Shown piece after piece: positions 28,137 to 36,951 of a stretch of DNA of 64,000 bases. Both the position numbers and the translations under genes were made by a program. A model generated the notes under the pieces. It saw only the letters and a program-made list of their open reading frames with translations. It did no database searches and was not told the origin of the DNA. Every line of letters starts with the position of its first letter. The stretch's first letter is position 1. Origin of the DNA: Nocardioides terrigena (lineage in GTDB: Bacteria > Actinomycetota > Actinomycetes > Propionibacteriales > Nocardioidaceae); the NCBI RefSeq assembly GCF_003047265.1, contig NZ_PZYY01000003.1, forward strand, positions 124,001 to 188,000, given 5' to 3'.

Positions 28137-28628
28137 TCAGTCGTCGACCACTTCGCCCTGGACCACGGGCCCCTCGGGGCCCGGTCCGGGGCGTCGTGCA
28201 TTTCCGGGTCCGCCTCCCGGTCCCGCCAGCCCGCCACCCAGGGGGCCCAGCAGCCGCCCGGCGACCACCTTGGTCAGCACGCCCCGTGCGATCGGTCGGG
28301 TGAGGGGCAGGATCAGCAGGACGCCGACGATGTCGCTGACGAAGCCCGGCGTGAGCATCAGGGTGCCGCCGATGAGGATGAGACCGGCGTCCGCGAGCTC
28401 GCGGGCGGGCATCCGTCCCGTCTGCAGCGCCTCCTGGAGGGCAGCCCAGGACCGCGAACCCTCCCGCCTGATCAGCCAGGTGCCCAGGACGCTGGCGCCG
28501 ATGAGGAGCAGGATCGTCCACCACGGGCCGATCACCTGGCCGACCTGGATGAGCACGAAGATCTCGACCAACGGCACGACCACGAAGGCCACCAGGAGCA
28601 GCCAGCCGGGGATGCGCACGCGCCTCAT
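28137..28628 (-). CDS. fxsA: FxsA family membrane protein
   Basis: 163-residue membrane protein. VPLVEIFVLIQVGQVIGPWW, IGASVLGTWLIRREGSRSW, then PGFVSDIVGVLLILPLTRPI match FxsA. The C-terminal 35 residues are Gly/Pro-rich and end EVVDD. E. coli FxsA overcomes phage T7 exclusion by F; its normal role is unknown. The ATG overlaps the ppm1 stop (ATGA), making it the last gene of the lnt-ppm1-fxsA operon. Confidence 0.88.
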   Translation of the reverse strand: MRRVRIPGWLLLVAFVVVPLVEIFVLIQVGQVIGPWWTILLLIGASVLGTWLIRREGSRSWAALQEALQTGRMPARELADAGLILIGGTLMLTPGFVSDIVGVLLILPLTRPIARGVLTKVVAGRLLGPLGGGLAGPGGGPGNARRPGPGPEGPVVQGEVVDD

Positions 28629-29398
28629 CGGGCCCTCCGTCCCTGCCGCGCGTGGGCGAGCTGCGTACGACGCTCGCGCAGGCCCCAGCGGGTGATGCGA
28701 CGCAGCGACTCCGAGGCGACCGGCCCGCTCATCTTGGAGTCGCCGCGGACCCGCTCGACGAACTCGATGGGCACCTCGACGACCCGCAGCCCGGCCCGCA
28801 CGGCGCGGTAGGCGAGGTCGGTCTGGAAGACGTAGCCGGTGCTCTGCACGCTGGCCAGGTCGATCTTGTCGAGCGCCTCGCGCCGGAAGAGGCGGAAGCC
28901 CGCCGTCGCGTCCCGGACGTGGATCCCGAGGAGGAGCCGGACGTAGAGGTTGCCGCCGCGGGACAGCGCCTGACGCGAGAGCGGCCAGTTGACCACAGAC
29001 CCGCCCGGGACGTAGCGCGACCCGATCACCAGGTCGGCGTCGTGGAGCGCGTCCAGCAGCCGGTGGAGCTGCTCGGGCTGGTGGGACCCGTCGGCGTCCA
29101 TCTCCCCGATGACGTCGTAGCCCTCGTCGAGGGCCACCCGGAAGCCGTGCAGGTAGGCGGCGCCCAGGCCGGCCTTCTCGCTGCGGTGCAGCACCGTCAC
29201 GGCGGGGTCCGCCGCCGCGAGCCGGTCGGCCACCGCGCCGGTGCCGTCGGGTGACCCGTCGTCGACCACCAGGAGGTCGACCGTGGGCTGCGCGGCGCGC
29301 AGCCGACCCACGATCCACTCGAGGTTGTCGACCTCGTTGTAGGTCGGGACGACCATCACGACGCGGCCCAGCCCGGGCGTGCTCCTCGGGGTGCTCAT
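28625..29398 (-). CDS. ppm1: Polyprenol monophosphomannose synthase
   Basis: 257-residue GT2 glycosyltransferase transferring mannose from GDP-mannose to polyprenyl phosphate, the donor for lipoglycan synthesis and protein O-mannosylation. VVMVVPTYNEVDNLEWIVGR, LLVVDDGSPDGTG, GEMDADGSHQPEQLH (the Asp-x-Asp), GSRYVPGGSVVNWPL and GFRLFRREALDKIDL are typical. ATG 29398 overlaps the lnt stop (ATGA). In M. tuberculosis the two are one fused protein; here they are separate but coupled. A longer reading upstream is just overlap with lnt. Confidence 0.93.
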   Translation of the reverse strand: MSTPRSTPGLGRVVMVVPTYNEVDNLEWIVGRLRAAQPTVDLLVVDDGSPDGTGAVADRLAAADPAVTVLHRSEKAGLGAAYLHGFRVALDEGYDVIGEMDADGSHQPEQLHRLLDALHDADLVIGSRYVPGGSVVNWPLSRQALSRGGNLYVRLLLGIHVRDATAGFRLFRREALDKIDLASVQSTGYVFQTDLAYRAVRAGLRVVEVPIEFVERVRGDSKMSGPVASESLRRITRWGLRERRTQLAHARQGRRAR

Positions 29399-30951
29399 GC
29401 GGAGACCCGCGTCATGGTCCGTGACCTCCCGGTCGTCGTGTCGCTGTCGTGCTGTGTGGGACGACGATACGGAACCAGGATGAATGCGAGGCCAAGAACG
29501 GTGATCGCCACGCTGACGCGTCCGGGCCACGGCCCCATCCAGACGCCGGGGGTCAGCCCGTGCGCGAGGGGGACCTCGGCGACGAGGACGTCCTGGGTGC
29601 GGGGCGCGGCGCTCTCGACCACGGTGCCGTCGGGGGCGACGATCCCGGAGACCCCGTTGATCGCGGCGACGACGACGTACCGGCCCGTCTCGACGGCCCG
29701 GAGCCGGCTGATCTCGAACTGCTGGTCGATCTGGGCGGTGTTGATGAACATGGCGTTGCTGGTCTGCACGGTGACCAGCTCTCCCCCGTTGGCCAGCTGA
29801 CCGTGGATGACGTCGTCGTAGGCGACGTCGAAGCAGATGGCGTCGGCCACCAGCGCGTCACCGACCCGCAGCGGCTCGAGGCTGGTGCCGCGGGCCATGT
29901 CGCGCGGGATGAGGGCGAGCTGGCCGTAGGTGTCGGGCAGGATCGAGCCGCGGAAGGGGATGTACTCGCCGTAGGGCACCGGGTGCCGCTTGGTGTAGCG
30001 GTCTCCCCCGCCGAGACGGGGGCGCCACACGATCCCCTGGTTGAGCACCTCGCCCTCGCGGGGTGAGTCCGCCATGCCGCCCACCAGGATGGGCACGCCG
30101 ATGGCGTCCGAGGCCGCGACGATCCCGGCGTTGACCTCGGCGTCGGTGAAGGGGTCGACGGCGGTGGAGTTCTCCGGCCACACCACGAGGTCGGGGCGCG
30201 GGACGGTGCCCGCCTCGACGTCGTCGGCGAGCTGCTCGGTCAGGGCCACGTGGTTGGCGGTGATCTCGCGGTGCACGGCCGGCACGTCGGTGCCGTCGCC
30301 GGGGACGTCGCCCTGGACGGCCGCCACCGTGAGGTCCTCGCCCCGGCTGCTCACGCCGGGGACGGCGTCGTACGAGCCGGCGAGCGGGAGCAGGGTGAGC
30401 GCGGCGAGGCCGCCGACGGCCAGCAGCGCGGCCACCGGGCGTCGCAGGCGGCTGGTGACCAGCCAGGCCAGCGTCGTGCCGGAGAGCGCGATGAGCAGGC
30501 TCGTGCCCGTCATGCCGAGCCACGGGACGACCGGCTGCCAGAGGGTGTCGGCGGTGGCATAGGTCAGGCGACCCCACGGCAGCCCACCGAACGGCCAGGC
30601 GCCCCGCCAGGTCTCGACGGCGACCCACGCGAAGGCCGCCCACACCGGCCAGGCGCGCAGTCGCGTCACCAGCGCCAGCACCATGCCCAGGGGCGCGAGG
30701 TAGAGGGCCTGGAAGAACGTCAGCGCGAGCCATGCATCGGTGCCGACCGCGCGCATCCACCACAGCAGGGTGGCCATGAAGCCCAGGCCGAACAGCCAGC
30801 CCACCAACGCCCCTCGCCCGACCGTCAGCCCGCGGACCGAGAGCACGAGGACGGCCAGCGCCACCGGCATCAGCGCGGCGACACCGACGGGCTCGAAGGC
30901 CAGGGAGAGCACGACGCCGCCCAAGAAGGCGGCGAGGCAGCGGAGCATCAC
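29395..30951 (-). CDS. lnt: Apolipoprotein N-acyltransferase
   Basis: 518 residues: about seven N-terminal helices, then a nitrilase-like periplasmic domain and a final helix. The catalytic triad is visible as Glu in LVVWPENSTAVD, Lys in DRYTKRHPVPYGEYIPF and Cys in ADAICFDVAYDDV. It N-acylates the lipoprotein Cys using phospholipid. The start is GTG 30951, 6 nt after TAGCGT on the minus strand, so probably leaderless; ATG 30948 is the next codon. It heads the operon with ppm1 and fxsA. Confidence 0.93.
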   Translation of the reverse strand: MMLRCLAAFLGGVVLSLAFEPVGVAALMPVALAVLVLSVRGLTVGRGALVGWLFGLGFMATLLWWMRAVGTDAWLALTFFQALYLAPLGMVLALVTRLRAWPVWAAFAWVAVETWRGAWPFGGLPWGRLTYATADTLWQPVVPWLGMTGTSLLIALSGTTLAWLVTSRLRRPVAALLAVGGLAALTLLPLAGSYDAVPGVSSRGEDLTVAAVQGDVPGDGTDVPAVHREITANHVALTEQLADDVEAGTVPRPDLVVWPENSTAVDPFTDAEVNAGIVAASDAIGVPILVGGMADSPREGEVLNQGIVWRPRLGGGDRYTKRHPVPYGEYIPFRGSILPDTYGQLALIPRDMARGTSLEPLRVGDALVADAICFDVAYDDVIHGQLANGGELVTVQTSNAMFINTAQIDQQFEISRLRAVETGRYVVVAAINGVSGIVAPDGTVVESAAPRTQDVLVAEVPLAHGLTPGVWMGPWPGRVSVAITVLGLAFILVPYRRPTQHDSDTTTGRSRTMTRVSA

Positions 30952-30957
30952 GGCCCC

Positions 30958-30963
30958 ACGCTA
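30958..30963 (-). promoter_or_regulatory. lnt: -10 element of lnt (leaderless)
   Basis: On the minus strand TAGCGT lies 6 nt before the GTG at 30951, the spacing of a leaderless start. Confidence 0.5.
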
Positions 30964-31327
30964 TCCGGCGCGACCACGCGCGGGGTGCTTGCAGGGGGAC
31001 GGGGGGCACGCTGACCCTTCGGACCAACCCACGACCGACCGGCTGCCGGCAGTGGGAAGTTGTCTACGGAGCCAGCAGGCCCCCCGTATCCGCCCTCGTG
31101 GTGCGAGACCGACCTCCGTGGACAAGTTGGCTCAGATGCTGGCTTCACACCGGCCAACCGGCCACCCGGACGTCGGTCCGCTCGCCACGATCTGCACAGG
31201 CGGACCGTGGAACCCTGTCTCGCCGGGGCGGAGGTGTCAACACGGCCCTGACCTGCACGTTCGCGAGAAATCGCAGGTCAACGCGGGGACGGATACCGAC
31301 AATCGGGCAACAAATTTCACGGCGTCG
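30964..31327. other. Non-coding gap between lnt and the lysine operon
   Basis: About 365 bp with somewhat lower GC than the flanks. Frames on both strands here lack domains and ribosome binding sites, so none is called. It holds the upstream region of lnt and ends at the hairpin terminator of the kal operon. No riboswitch-like structure was recognised. Confidence 0.5.
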
Positions 31328-31352
31328 CGGCGTGTCGCGACATGACACGCCG
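31328..31352 (-). terminator. Hairpin terminator of the kdd-kamDE-kal operon
   Basis: CGGCGTGTC and GACACGCCG form a perfect 9-bp stem with a 7-nt loop, 4 nt beyond the kal stop codon. It has no U-tract, as is usual for actinobacterial terminators. Confidence 0.65.
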
Positions 31353-31356
31353 GAGG

Positions 31357-31761
31357 TCAGGCTCGACGGGGCGGTACGACGACCGTGCCGGTCGCCGTGG
31401 TGGCCACCTCCGGGGGGTCCAGCGGCGTCGCCGCACCCGGTGCGTCGAGGGTCGCGGCACCGCGGGCGACGACGTGGACCGCGAAGTCCATCACCCGGCT
31501 GCGGGTGCCCTCCCGGACCAGCGTCGCCGTGATCTCGAGGACGTCCCCGGCCCGGACGGGGGCGACGAACTGCACGTCGGAGTACGACGCGAACAGGCCC
31601 TCGTCGCCGTCGAGCAGGATGCACAGCTCGGTCGCCACGTCGCCGAACAGCCCCAGCGAGTAGGCGCCGTCGACGAGGTTGCCGGCGTAGTGCGCGTGGC
31701 TGTAGGGGACGTAGCGGCGGTGGGTGACGACGGTGCCGACACGGGTCTCGGGGGTGGTCAT
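31357..31761 (-). CDS. kal: 3-aminobutyryl-CoA ammonia-lyase
   Basis: 134-residue hotdog-fold enzyme that removes ammonia from 3-aminobutyryl-CoA to give crotonyl-CoA, the last specific step of the lysine 2,3-aminomutase route. VPYSHAHYAGNLVDGAYSLG, LFGDVATELCILLDGDEGLF and VQFVAPVRAGDVLEITATLV match Kal of amino-acid-fermenting bacteria. Its ATG overlaps the kamE stop (ATGA). It is the last gene before a strong hairpin. Confidence 0.9.
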   Translation of the reverse strand: MTTPETRVGTVVTHRRYVPYSHAHYAGNLVDGAYSLGLFGDVATELCILLDGDEGLFASYSDVQFVAPVRAGDVLEITATLVREGTRSRVMDFAVHVVARGAATLDAPGAATPLDPPEVATTATGTVVVPPRRA

Positions 31762-32495
31762 GAGGCCTTCCGGGTGGTGAGGCGGTGGACGAGGTAGGAC
31801 GCGACCTCGCCGGGCGTCGTACCCCGGCTGAAGACGCGGTCGACGCCGAGCTCGTCGGCCATCGTCTCGTCGAACCGCGGGCCGCCGACCACCAGGAGCG
31901 GACGCTTGGCGGCCGGGTAGGACTCGCGGAATGCGGCCGACATCTCGCGGGTGTTGAGCAGGTGGGCGTCGCGCTGGGTGACGACCTGGGAGACCAGGAC
32001 CGCATCGGCCTTCTCGGTGATCGCGGCGTCGACGAGCTGGGGGACGCTCACCTGGGCGCCGAGGTTGACCACCTTGACCTCGCGGTAGTACTCCAGCCCC
32101 TTCTCCCCCGCGAACCCCTTGATGTTGAGGATCGCGTCGATGCCGACCGTGTGGGCATCGGTGCCGATGCACCCGCCCACCACGACCATCCGGCGGCGCA
32201 GCGAGCGCTTGATCGCCGCGTTGGCCTCCTTGGGCGTCAGCAGCGGGTAGTCGCGCTCGACCACCTCGACCTGGTCGGTGTCGACGAGGTGGTTGACCCG
32301 GCCGTAGACGACGAAGAACGTGAACCCGTCGCCCATCGGCTTGGCGTGCACGACCAGGGCCGGGTCCATGCCCATCTTGTTGGCCAGCTGGGCGGCCGCG
32401 CCCTCGGCGACCTTGGAGTGCTTGATCGGCAGGGTGAAGGACAGCTGCACCATGCCGTCGCCGGTGGTGTCGCCATAGGGGCGGACGATGCTCAT
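31758..32495 (-). CDS. kamE: Beta-lysine 5,6-aminomutase, cobalamin-binding (beta) subunit
   Basis: 245 residues. The Rossmann B12 domain is marked by GGCIGTDAHTVGIDAILNIK, containing Asp113-x-His115-x-x-Gly118, the base-off cobalamin motif, and by LLVVGGPRFDETMADELGVD near the end. With KamD it uses adenosylcobalamin and PLP to move the terminal amino group of beta-lysine from C6 to C5. ATG overlaps the kamD stop (ATGA). The organism must make or import cobalamin to use this pathway. Confidence 0.94.
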   Translation of the reverse strand: MSIVRPYGDTTGDGMVQLSFTLPIKHSKVAEGAAAQLANKMGMDPALVVHAKPMGDGFTFFVVYGRVNHLVDTDQVEVVERDYPLLTPKEANAAIKRSLRRRMVVVGGCIGTDAHTVGIDAILNIKGFAGEKGLEYYREVKVVNLGAQVSVPQLVDAAITEKADAVLVSQVVTQRDAHLLNTREMSAAFRESYPAAKRPLLVVGGPRFDETMADELGVDRVFSRGTTPGEVASYLVHRLTTRKAS

Positions 32496-34057
32496 GCGGG
32501 GTCGCCCTCCAGGATCTCGGTCGCGGGGTTGTAGTAGTCGGCGGCCTTGCGGGCGACGCCCTCGAGGCCCCGGCCCTTGTCGGCGGGACGCTTCATCAGG
32601 CCGAAGGTGCCGTCGGCGATCGCGTCGAGGAGGCCGTTGTCGTGGGCCTTGATGTCCTCGAGCAGGCCGATGGACTCCCCCAGCACCTCGCGGGCGCGCA
32701 GGTTGATGAACCCGCCGGGCGCCGGGTGGAAGTCCTCGTGCAGCTTGCCGGCGGAGTCCATGACGTAGCGGACGTTCTGCAGAGCCAGGTCACGGTCGGA
32801 GATCCACGGCGTCACCACCGCCTCGGTCATCATCCCGACGAGCAGGATGCCCTGGTCGGTGAGCGCGCCGACGAGGTTGAAGAAGCCGTCGAGGAGGTAG
32901 CCGCGGAAGACGTCGCCGGTCATGTGCCTCGTCGGCGGCATCCACTTGAGCGGCGCCTTGGGGAAGAGCTGGCGGGCCAGCAGCGCGTGGGCCAGCTCGA
33001 GGCGGAACGAGTCCGGGACGGCCGGGTCGATCTCGAAGGCGTGGCCCAGGCCGAGCTGCCAGTCCTCGAGACCGGCCTCCTTGGCGAAGTACTCGTTGAG
33101 GAGCTGGCTGGTCGTCACCGTGTGAGCAGCCTCGACCGCGTCGGCGGTGGTGAGGTAGTTGTCCTCGCCGGTGTTGATGATGATCCCCGCGCGGGCGTGG
33201 ACCTGGCGGCTGAAGCGCTGGTCCACGAAGGTGCGGATCGGGTTGATGTCGCGGAAGAGGATCCCGTACATCGAGTCGTTGAGCATCATGTCGAGCCGCT
33301 CGAGACCGGCCAGGGCGGCGATCTCCGGCATGCACAGGCCGGACGCGTAGTTGGTCAGGCGCACGTAGCGGCCCAGCTCGCGGCTGGTCTCGTCGAGCGC
33401 GGCCCGCATCAGGCGGAAGTTCTCCTGGGTGGCGTAGGTGCCGGCGAAGCCCTCACGGGTGGCGCCCTCGGGCACGAAGTCGAGCAGGGACTGGCCGGTG
33501 CTGCGGATGACCGCGATGACGTCGGCGCCCTCACGGGCGGCCGCCTGCGCCTGCGGGATGTCCTCGTAGATGTCGCCGGTCGCGACGATGAGGTAGATCC
33601 ACGGCTTGCGGGGCGCGTCGCCGACCTTGGCGATCATCCGCTCCCGCTCGACGCGGCGACGGTCGATCTGCGTGATGCCCTTGCCGACCGCCTTGCGTGC
33701 GGCGGTGCGGGCCCGGGTGAGGTCGCGCCCCTCCGGCAGGCGGAAGGTCACCGACCCGGCGCTGGCCTTCTGGGCGAGGGTCACGAGGTCCTCGGCCTCG
33801 CCGCGGAGCAGGGCGTCCCACACCGGCGCCGAGACGCCGTGCTCGAGCCCCACGTCGGCACGGACCACGTCGGAGAGCCGGTTGACCCAGGGGGTGCCCT
33901 CGGCGTCGGCCCCGCTGAGCCCGGCGAGGCGCAGGGTCGCGCGCTCCACGCTGACGGTCGTGTGCCGCTGGGCGGTCTTGACGATCGGGCGCCCGACCTG
34001 GCGCGCGAGGGTGCGCGCGCGTCGTACGTCTGCGGCGTCGAGGGTGAGCTTGCCCAT
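32492..34057 (-). CDS. kamD: Beta-lysine 5,6-aminomutase, alpha subunit
   Basis: 521-residue TIM-barrel subunit. KPWIYLIVATGDIYEDIPQA, NASG-type region TNYASGLCMPEIAALAGLER, MMLNDSMYGILFRDINPIRT, FVDQRFSRQVHARAGIIINT and GEDNYLTTADAVEAAHTVTT match lysine 5,6-aminomutase alpha. The barrel holds PLP and the adenosylcobalamin cofactor carried by KamE. ATG overlaps the kdd stop by one base (TGATG), with GGAGG just upstream. Confidence 0.94.
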   Translation of the reverse strand: MGKLTLDAADVRRARTLARQVGRPIVKTAQRHTTVSVERATLRLAGLSGADAEGTPWVNRLSDVVRADVGLEHGVSAPVWDALLRGEAEDLVTLAQKASAGSVTFRLPEGRDLTRARTAARKAVGKGITQIDRRRVERERMIAKVGDAPRKPWIYLIVATGDIYEDIPQAQAAAREGADVIAVIRSTGQSLLDFVPEGATREGFAGTYATQENFRLMRAALDETSRELGRYVRLTNYASGLCMPEIAALAGLERLDMMLNDSMYGILFRDINPIRTFVDQRFSRQVHARAGIIINTGEDNYLTTADAVEAAHTVTTSQLLNEYFAKEAGLEDWQLGLGHAFEIDPAVPDSFRLELAHALLARQLFPKAPLKWMPPTRHMTGDVFRGYLLDGFFNLVGALTDQGILLVGMMTEAVVTPWISDRDLALQNVRYVMDSAGKLHEDFHPAPGGFINLRAREVLGESIGLLEDIKAHDNGLLDAIADGTFGLMKRPADKGRGLEGVARKAADYYNPATEILEGDPA

Positions 34058-35121
34058 CAGAGCCTCCGCTCGAAGAGCCCGCGCACGCCCTCGTGGGCTC
34101 GCAGCAGGTCCAGGGCGTACGCCGCGTGGCCGGGGACGTAGCCGTTGCCGACGATCATCCGGACGTCGGCGGCCAGCCCCTCGGCGCCCAGGGCGGCCGC
34201 GCTGAAGGAGGTGGCCATGGAGAAGAAGACGACGGTGCCGCCGTCGGCGGTCGCGAGGATCGCGCCCCCCTCGCAGCCGGGGACGTCCACGCAGACGACG
34301 GTGACGTCGGCCGGTCCCCCGGCGGCGGTGACGGCGTCGCGCAGGGCGATCGGGTCGCGGGCGTCGGCGACGGCGACGGCGTCCGCGAGCCCGGCACCGC
34401 GGAGCAGGTCGGCCTCGGCCTCGTGGGGGACGACGCCGATGGTGCGGGCGGCGCCGGCGTCACGGGCGGCCGCGAGGCTGAGCGAGCCGGACTTGCCCGC
34501 TCCCCCGACCACCGCGACGGTCGGTCCGCCCTCGCCGCCGGGACGCAGTCGCGACCACTCCTCGACCACACGGCGGGTGAGTGCCGGGGCGCCGCAGACG
34601 TCCATGACGCTCAGGCTGAGCTCGGGGGTGAGGTCGTCGGGCAGGACGGCCGCGATGGAGCGGCCGAAGAGGATGGCGTAGCCGTCGCACGGGACCTGCT
34701 CGGTGGTGCCGCTCCAGGCGGCGAGCCCGTCCTCGATCACCAGCGGGGTCAGGGTGAGGCTGACCAGGGTGGCGACCCGGTCGCCCACCGCGAGGCCGAG
34801 GGGTGACTCGGGGCCGACCTCCTCGACGGTGCCGACCAGCATGCCGCCGGAGCCGGTCTCGGGGTTCTGCATCTTGCCGCGGGTCGCGACGATGTCGAGG
34901 ACCGCGCGGCGTACGCCGTCGCCGTCGTCGTGCGTGCGCTCGAGCTGCCGGAACGACGCGGCGTCGAGGTTGAGCCGCTCGATGCGGATCCGCACCTCGT
35001 CGGGCCACAGGTCCCGACGCGTGTCCAGGCGCTGCGCCGCCTGCGGGAGCACCGTCTGCTCGTCGAGGACCCGGTGGAGCCCCGTGGGGTCACTGGTGGT
35101 GATGGTCGGCGAGGTCGACAT
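34057..35121 (-). CDS. kdd: L-erythro-3,5-diaminohexanoate dehydrogenase
   Basis: 354 residues from ATG 35121 (MSTSPTITTSDPTGLHRV), with AAGGAAA upstream; a longer reading starts within the kamA promoter and is rejected. The NAD-binding motif is VAVVGGAGKSGSLSLAAARD. NPETGSGGMLVGTVEEVGPE and VGDRVATLVSLTLTPLVIED fit the Kdd family, an MDR-like dehydrogenase that oxidises 3,5-diaminohexanoate to 5-amino-3-oxohexanoate. First gene of the operon, divergent from kamA. Confidence 0.9.
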   Translation of the reverse strand: MSTSPTITTSDPTGLHRVLDEQTVLPQAAQRLDTRRDLWPDEVRIRIERLNLDAASFRQLERTHDDGDGVRRAVLDIVATRGKMQNPETGSGGMLVGTVEEVGPESPLGLAVGDRVATLVSLTLTPLVIEDGLAAWSGTTEQVPCDGYAILFGRSIAAVLPDDLTPELSLSVMDVCGAPALTRRVVEEWSRLRPGGEGGPTVAVVGGAGKSGSLSLAAARDAGAARTIGVVPHEAEADLLRGAGLADAVAVADARDPIALRDAVTAAGGPADVTVVCVDVPGCEGGAILATADGGTVVFFSMATSFSAAALGAEGLAADVRMIVGNGYVPGHAAYALDLLRAHEGVRGLFERRL

Positions 35122-35177
35122 GACCGCTGTTTCCTTCGCTGCTTGGAGCATATGACGGGATATCTTGCGGCGCGCCA

Positions 35178-35208
35178 TTGGACGCACCGGAGGATCTCCG
35201 CCTACTCT
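35178..35208 (+). promoter_or_regulatory. kamA: kamA promoter with embedded palindrome
   Basis: TTGGAC (35178-35183) and TACTCT (35203-35208) are 19 nt apart. Between them lies CGGAG-GAT-CTCCG (35188-35200), a small dyad well placed for a regulator such as the nearby Lrp/AsnC protein. Confidence 0.5.
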
Positions 35209-35285
35209 GACAGAGGAGCCGCACGTCACACAACCGACGCGCCGCTGCCGTCCGCCCGCACCCGCCCGCACCAGGAGCACCTCCC

Positions 35286-36740
35286 ATGAGCATCGAGACC
35301 GCGATCGGCCTGACCACCGGTCAGCCGTACCCGTACGAGCGCGTCGAGCTCGTCGAGCCGGACTGGACCCGCTTCCCGGGCTGGGCGTCGGTCACGGCCG
35401 ACGACTGGGCCTCCGTCCAGTGGCAGCGCGCCCACTGCATCAAGAACCTCAAGCAGCTGCGCGAGCTCATGGGTGACCTGCTCGACGAGCGCTTCTACGC
35501 CGACCTCGAGCGCGACCAGGCCGAGCGGGCCACGATGTCGATGCTCGTGCCGCCGCAGATGATGAACACGATGGTGCCGACCTTCTCCCCCGGTGGCGCC
35601 GGCTCCATGACCGAGGCGTTCTACGCCGACCCGGTCCGCCACTACATGATCCCGGTCTTCAGCGACCGTCGCACCGACTGGTCCTCGCACCCGCACGCGA
35701 CCCGCGACTCGCTGCACGAGCACGACATGTGGGTGGCCGAGGGGCTGACCCACCGCTACCCCACCAAGGTGCTGGCCGAGCTCCTGCCCACCTGCCCGCA
35801 GTACTGCGGCCACTGCACCCGCATGGACCTCGTGGGCAACTCCACCCCGGTGATCGAGAAGCTCAAGTTCACCGCCAAGCCGGTGGACCGCCTCGACTCC
35901 ATGTTCGAGTACCTGCGCCGCACGCCCCAGGTCCGCGACGTGGTCGTCTCCGGCGGCGACGTGGCCAACATGCCCTGGCCCCGCCTCGAGGACTTCCTCA
36001 CCCGGCTGCTCGAGATCGACAACATCCGCGACATCCGCCTCGCCACCAAGGCGCTGATCGGCCTGCCGCAGCACTGGCTGCAGCCCGACGTCGTCGAGGG
36101 CGTACGCCGCGTCGCCACGCTGGCCAACGCTCGCGGGGTCTCCCTGGCCATGCACACGCACGCCAACCACGCGAACTCCATCACGCCGATCGTGGCCGAG
36201 GCGGCGGGCGCGATGCTCGACGCCGGCCTGCGCGACGTACGCAACCAGGGCGTGCTCCTCAACGGCGTCAACGCCGACCCGCACGCCCTGCTCGACCTGT
36301 GCTTCCGCCTCCTCGACGGCGCCCGGATCATGCCCTACTACTTCTACATGTGCGACATGATCCCGTTCTCGGAGCACTGGCGGGTCTCGGTCGCGGACGC
36401 CCAGAAGCTGCAGCACCACATCATGGGCTACCTGCCGGGCTTCGCGACGCCGCGCATCGTGTGCGACGTCCCGTTCGTCGGCAAGCGCTGGGTGCACCAG
36501 CTCGCCGACTACGACACCGAGCGCGGCATCTCCTACTGGACCAAGAACTACCGCACCTCGATCGAGGCCACCTCCGACGACGCGCTCTCGCGCACCTACG
36601 AGTACTACGACCCGATCCACACCCTCCCCGAGGCCGGCCAGCAGTGGTGGGCCGAGCACGGCAACCTCGACGAGTCCGCCCTCAAGGCGGCCGAGGTCGC
36701 CGAGGCCTCCCGGCGTACGGCGGCGCTCCAGGCCTGGTGA
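35286..36740 (+). CDS. kamA: Lysine 2,3-aminomutase (radical SAM, PLP)
   Basis: 484 residues. The radical-SAM cluster motif is LLPTCPQYCGHCTRMDLVGN (Cys170-x3-Cys174-x2-Cys177). VVVSGGDVANMPWPRLEDFL, DIRLATKALIGLPQHWL and MHTHANHANSITPIVAEAA follow the KamA pattern. It converts L-lysine to beta-lysine. It is longer than clostridial KamA (about 416) at both ends. AGGAG lies 8 nt before the ATG. It is divergent from kdd-kamDE-kal, together giving the lysine route except the cleavage enzyme Kce. Confidence 0.94.
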   Translation: MSIETAIGLTTGQPYPYERVELVEPDWTRFPGWASVTADDWASVQWQRAHCIKNLKQLRELMGDLLDERFYADLERDQAERATMSMLVPPQMMNTMVPTFSPGGAGSMTEAFYADPVRHYMIPVFSDRRTDWSSHPHATRDSLHEHDMWVAEGLTHRYPTKVLAELLPTCPQYCGHCTRMDLVGNSTPVIEKLKFTAKPVDRLDSMFEYLRRTPQVRDVVVSGGDVANMPWPRLEDFLTRLLEIDNIRDIRLATKALIGLPQHWLQPDVVEGVRRVATLANARGVSLAMHTHANHANSITPIVAEAAGAMLDAGLRDVRNQGVLLNGVNADPHALLDLCFRLLDGARIMPYYFYMCDMIPFSEHWRVSVADAQKLQHHIMGYLPGFATPRIVCDVPFVGKRWVHQLADYDTERGISYWTKNYRTSIEATSDDALSRTYEYYDPIHTLPEAGQQWWAEHGNLDESALKAAEVAEASRRTAALQAW

Positions 36741-36775
36741 GGGCTGGGGGTTTGCCCTGCGTTGGAGTCCCGGCT

Positions 36776-36835
36776 GTGACGGAGTCCCCGCTCAGGTGGG
36801 GTCCCCGCTGTGACGGAGTCCCCGCTCAGGTGGGG
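36776..36835. repeat. Direct repeat of 26+ bp, 34-bp period
   Basis: The sequence beginning GTGACGGAGTCCCCGCTCAG occurs at 36776 and again at 36810, both copies running on into GTGGGG. The second copy is completed to a full palindrome; the first looks like a partial duplication at the outer edge of the inverted repeat described next. Confidence 0.8.
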
Positions 36836-36894
36836 ACTCCGTCACCGTTGGGGGGGGTGCAACGGTCACAGAGTGTCGGACTCGCCGACACAGT
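36810..36894. repeat. Left arm of ~85-bp imperfect inverted repeat
   Basis: This stretch, reverse-complemented, aligns with 37936-38019: by hand about 67 of 85 columns agree with one gap. Both arms begin on the inner side with ACTGTGTCGGCGA. The outer part is a perfect 14-bp hairpin, GTGACGGAGTCCCC / GGGGACTCCGTCAC (36810-36823 and 36832-36845), which may also terminate kamA. Together the arms enclose a single gene. Confidence 0.75.
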
Positions 36895-36951
36895 TCGGCA
36901 GTCCCAGGTTGTCCACAGAATGTCGATCGCGAGTTTCCTGATGCGGTCGAC

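Noticed and set aside
30964-31327. Open frames of 60-200 codons in the lnt/kal gap
   Set aside because: They cross the gap in several frames without ribosome binding sites or domain features, and most run into neighbouring genes.
35122-35285. Cobalamin riboswitch before the kdd-kamDE operon
   Set aside because: Considered because KamDE needs B12. The divergent gap is only 164 bp and I see no B12-box-like sequence or structure.
36776-36845. Repeats considered as a CRISPR array
   Set aside because: Only two copies with an 8-nt gap, no regular spacers and no cas genes; they are the outer part of an inverted repeat.
36909-36917. TTGTCCACA, a DnaA-box-like sequence
   Set aside because: A single box without clustering, AT-rich region or dnaA/dnaN nearby, so not an origin.
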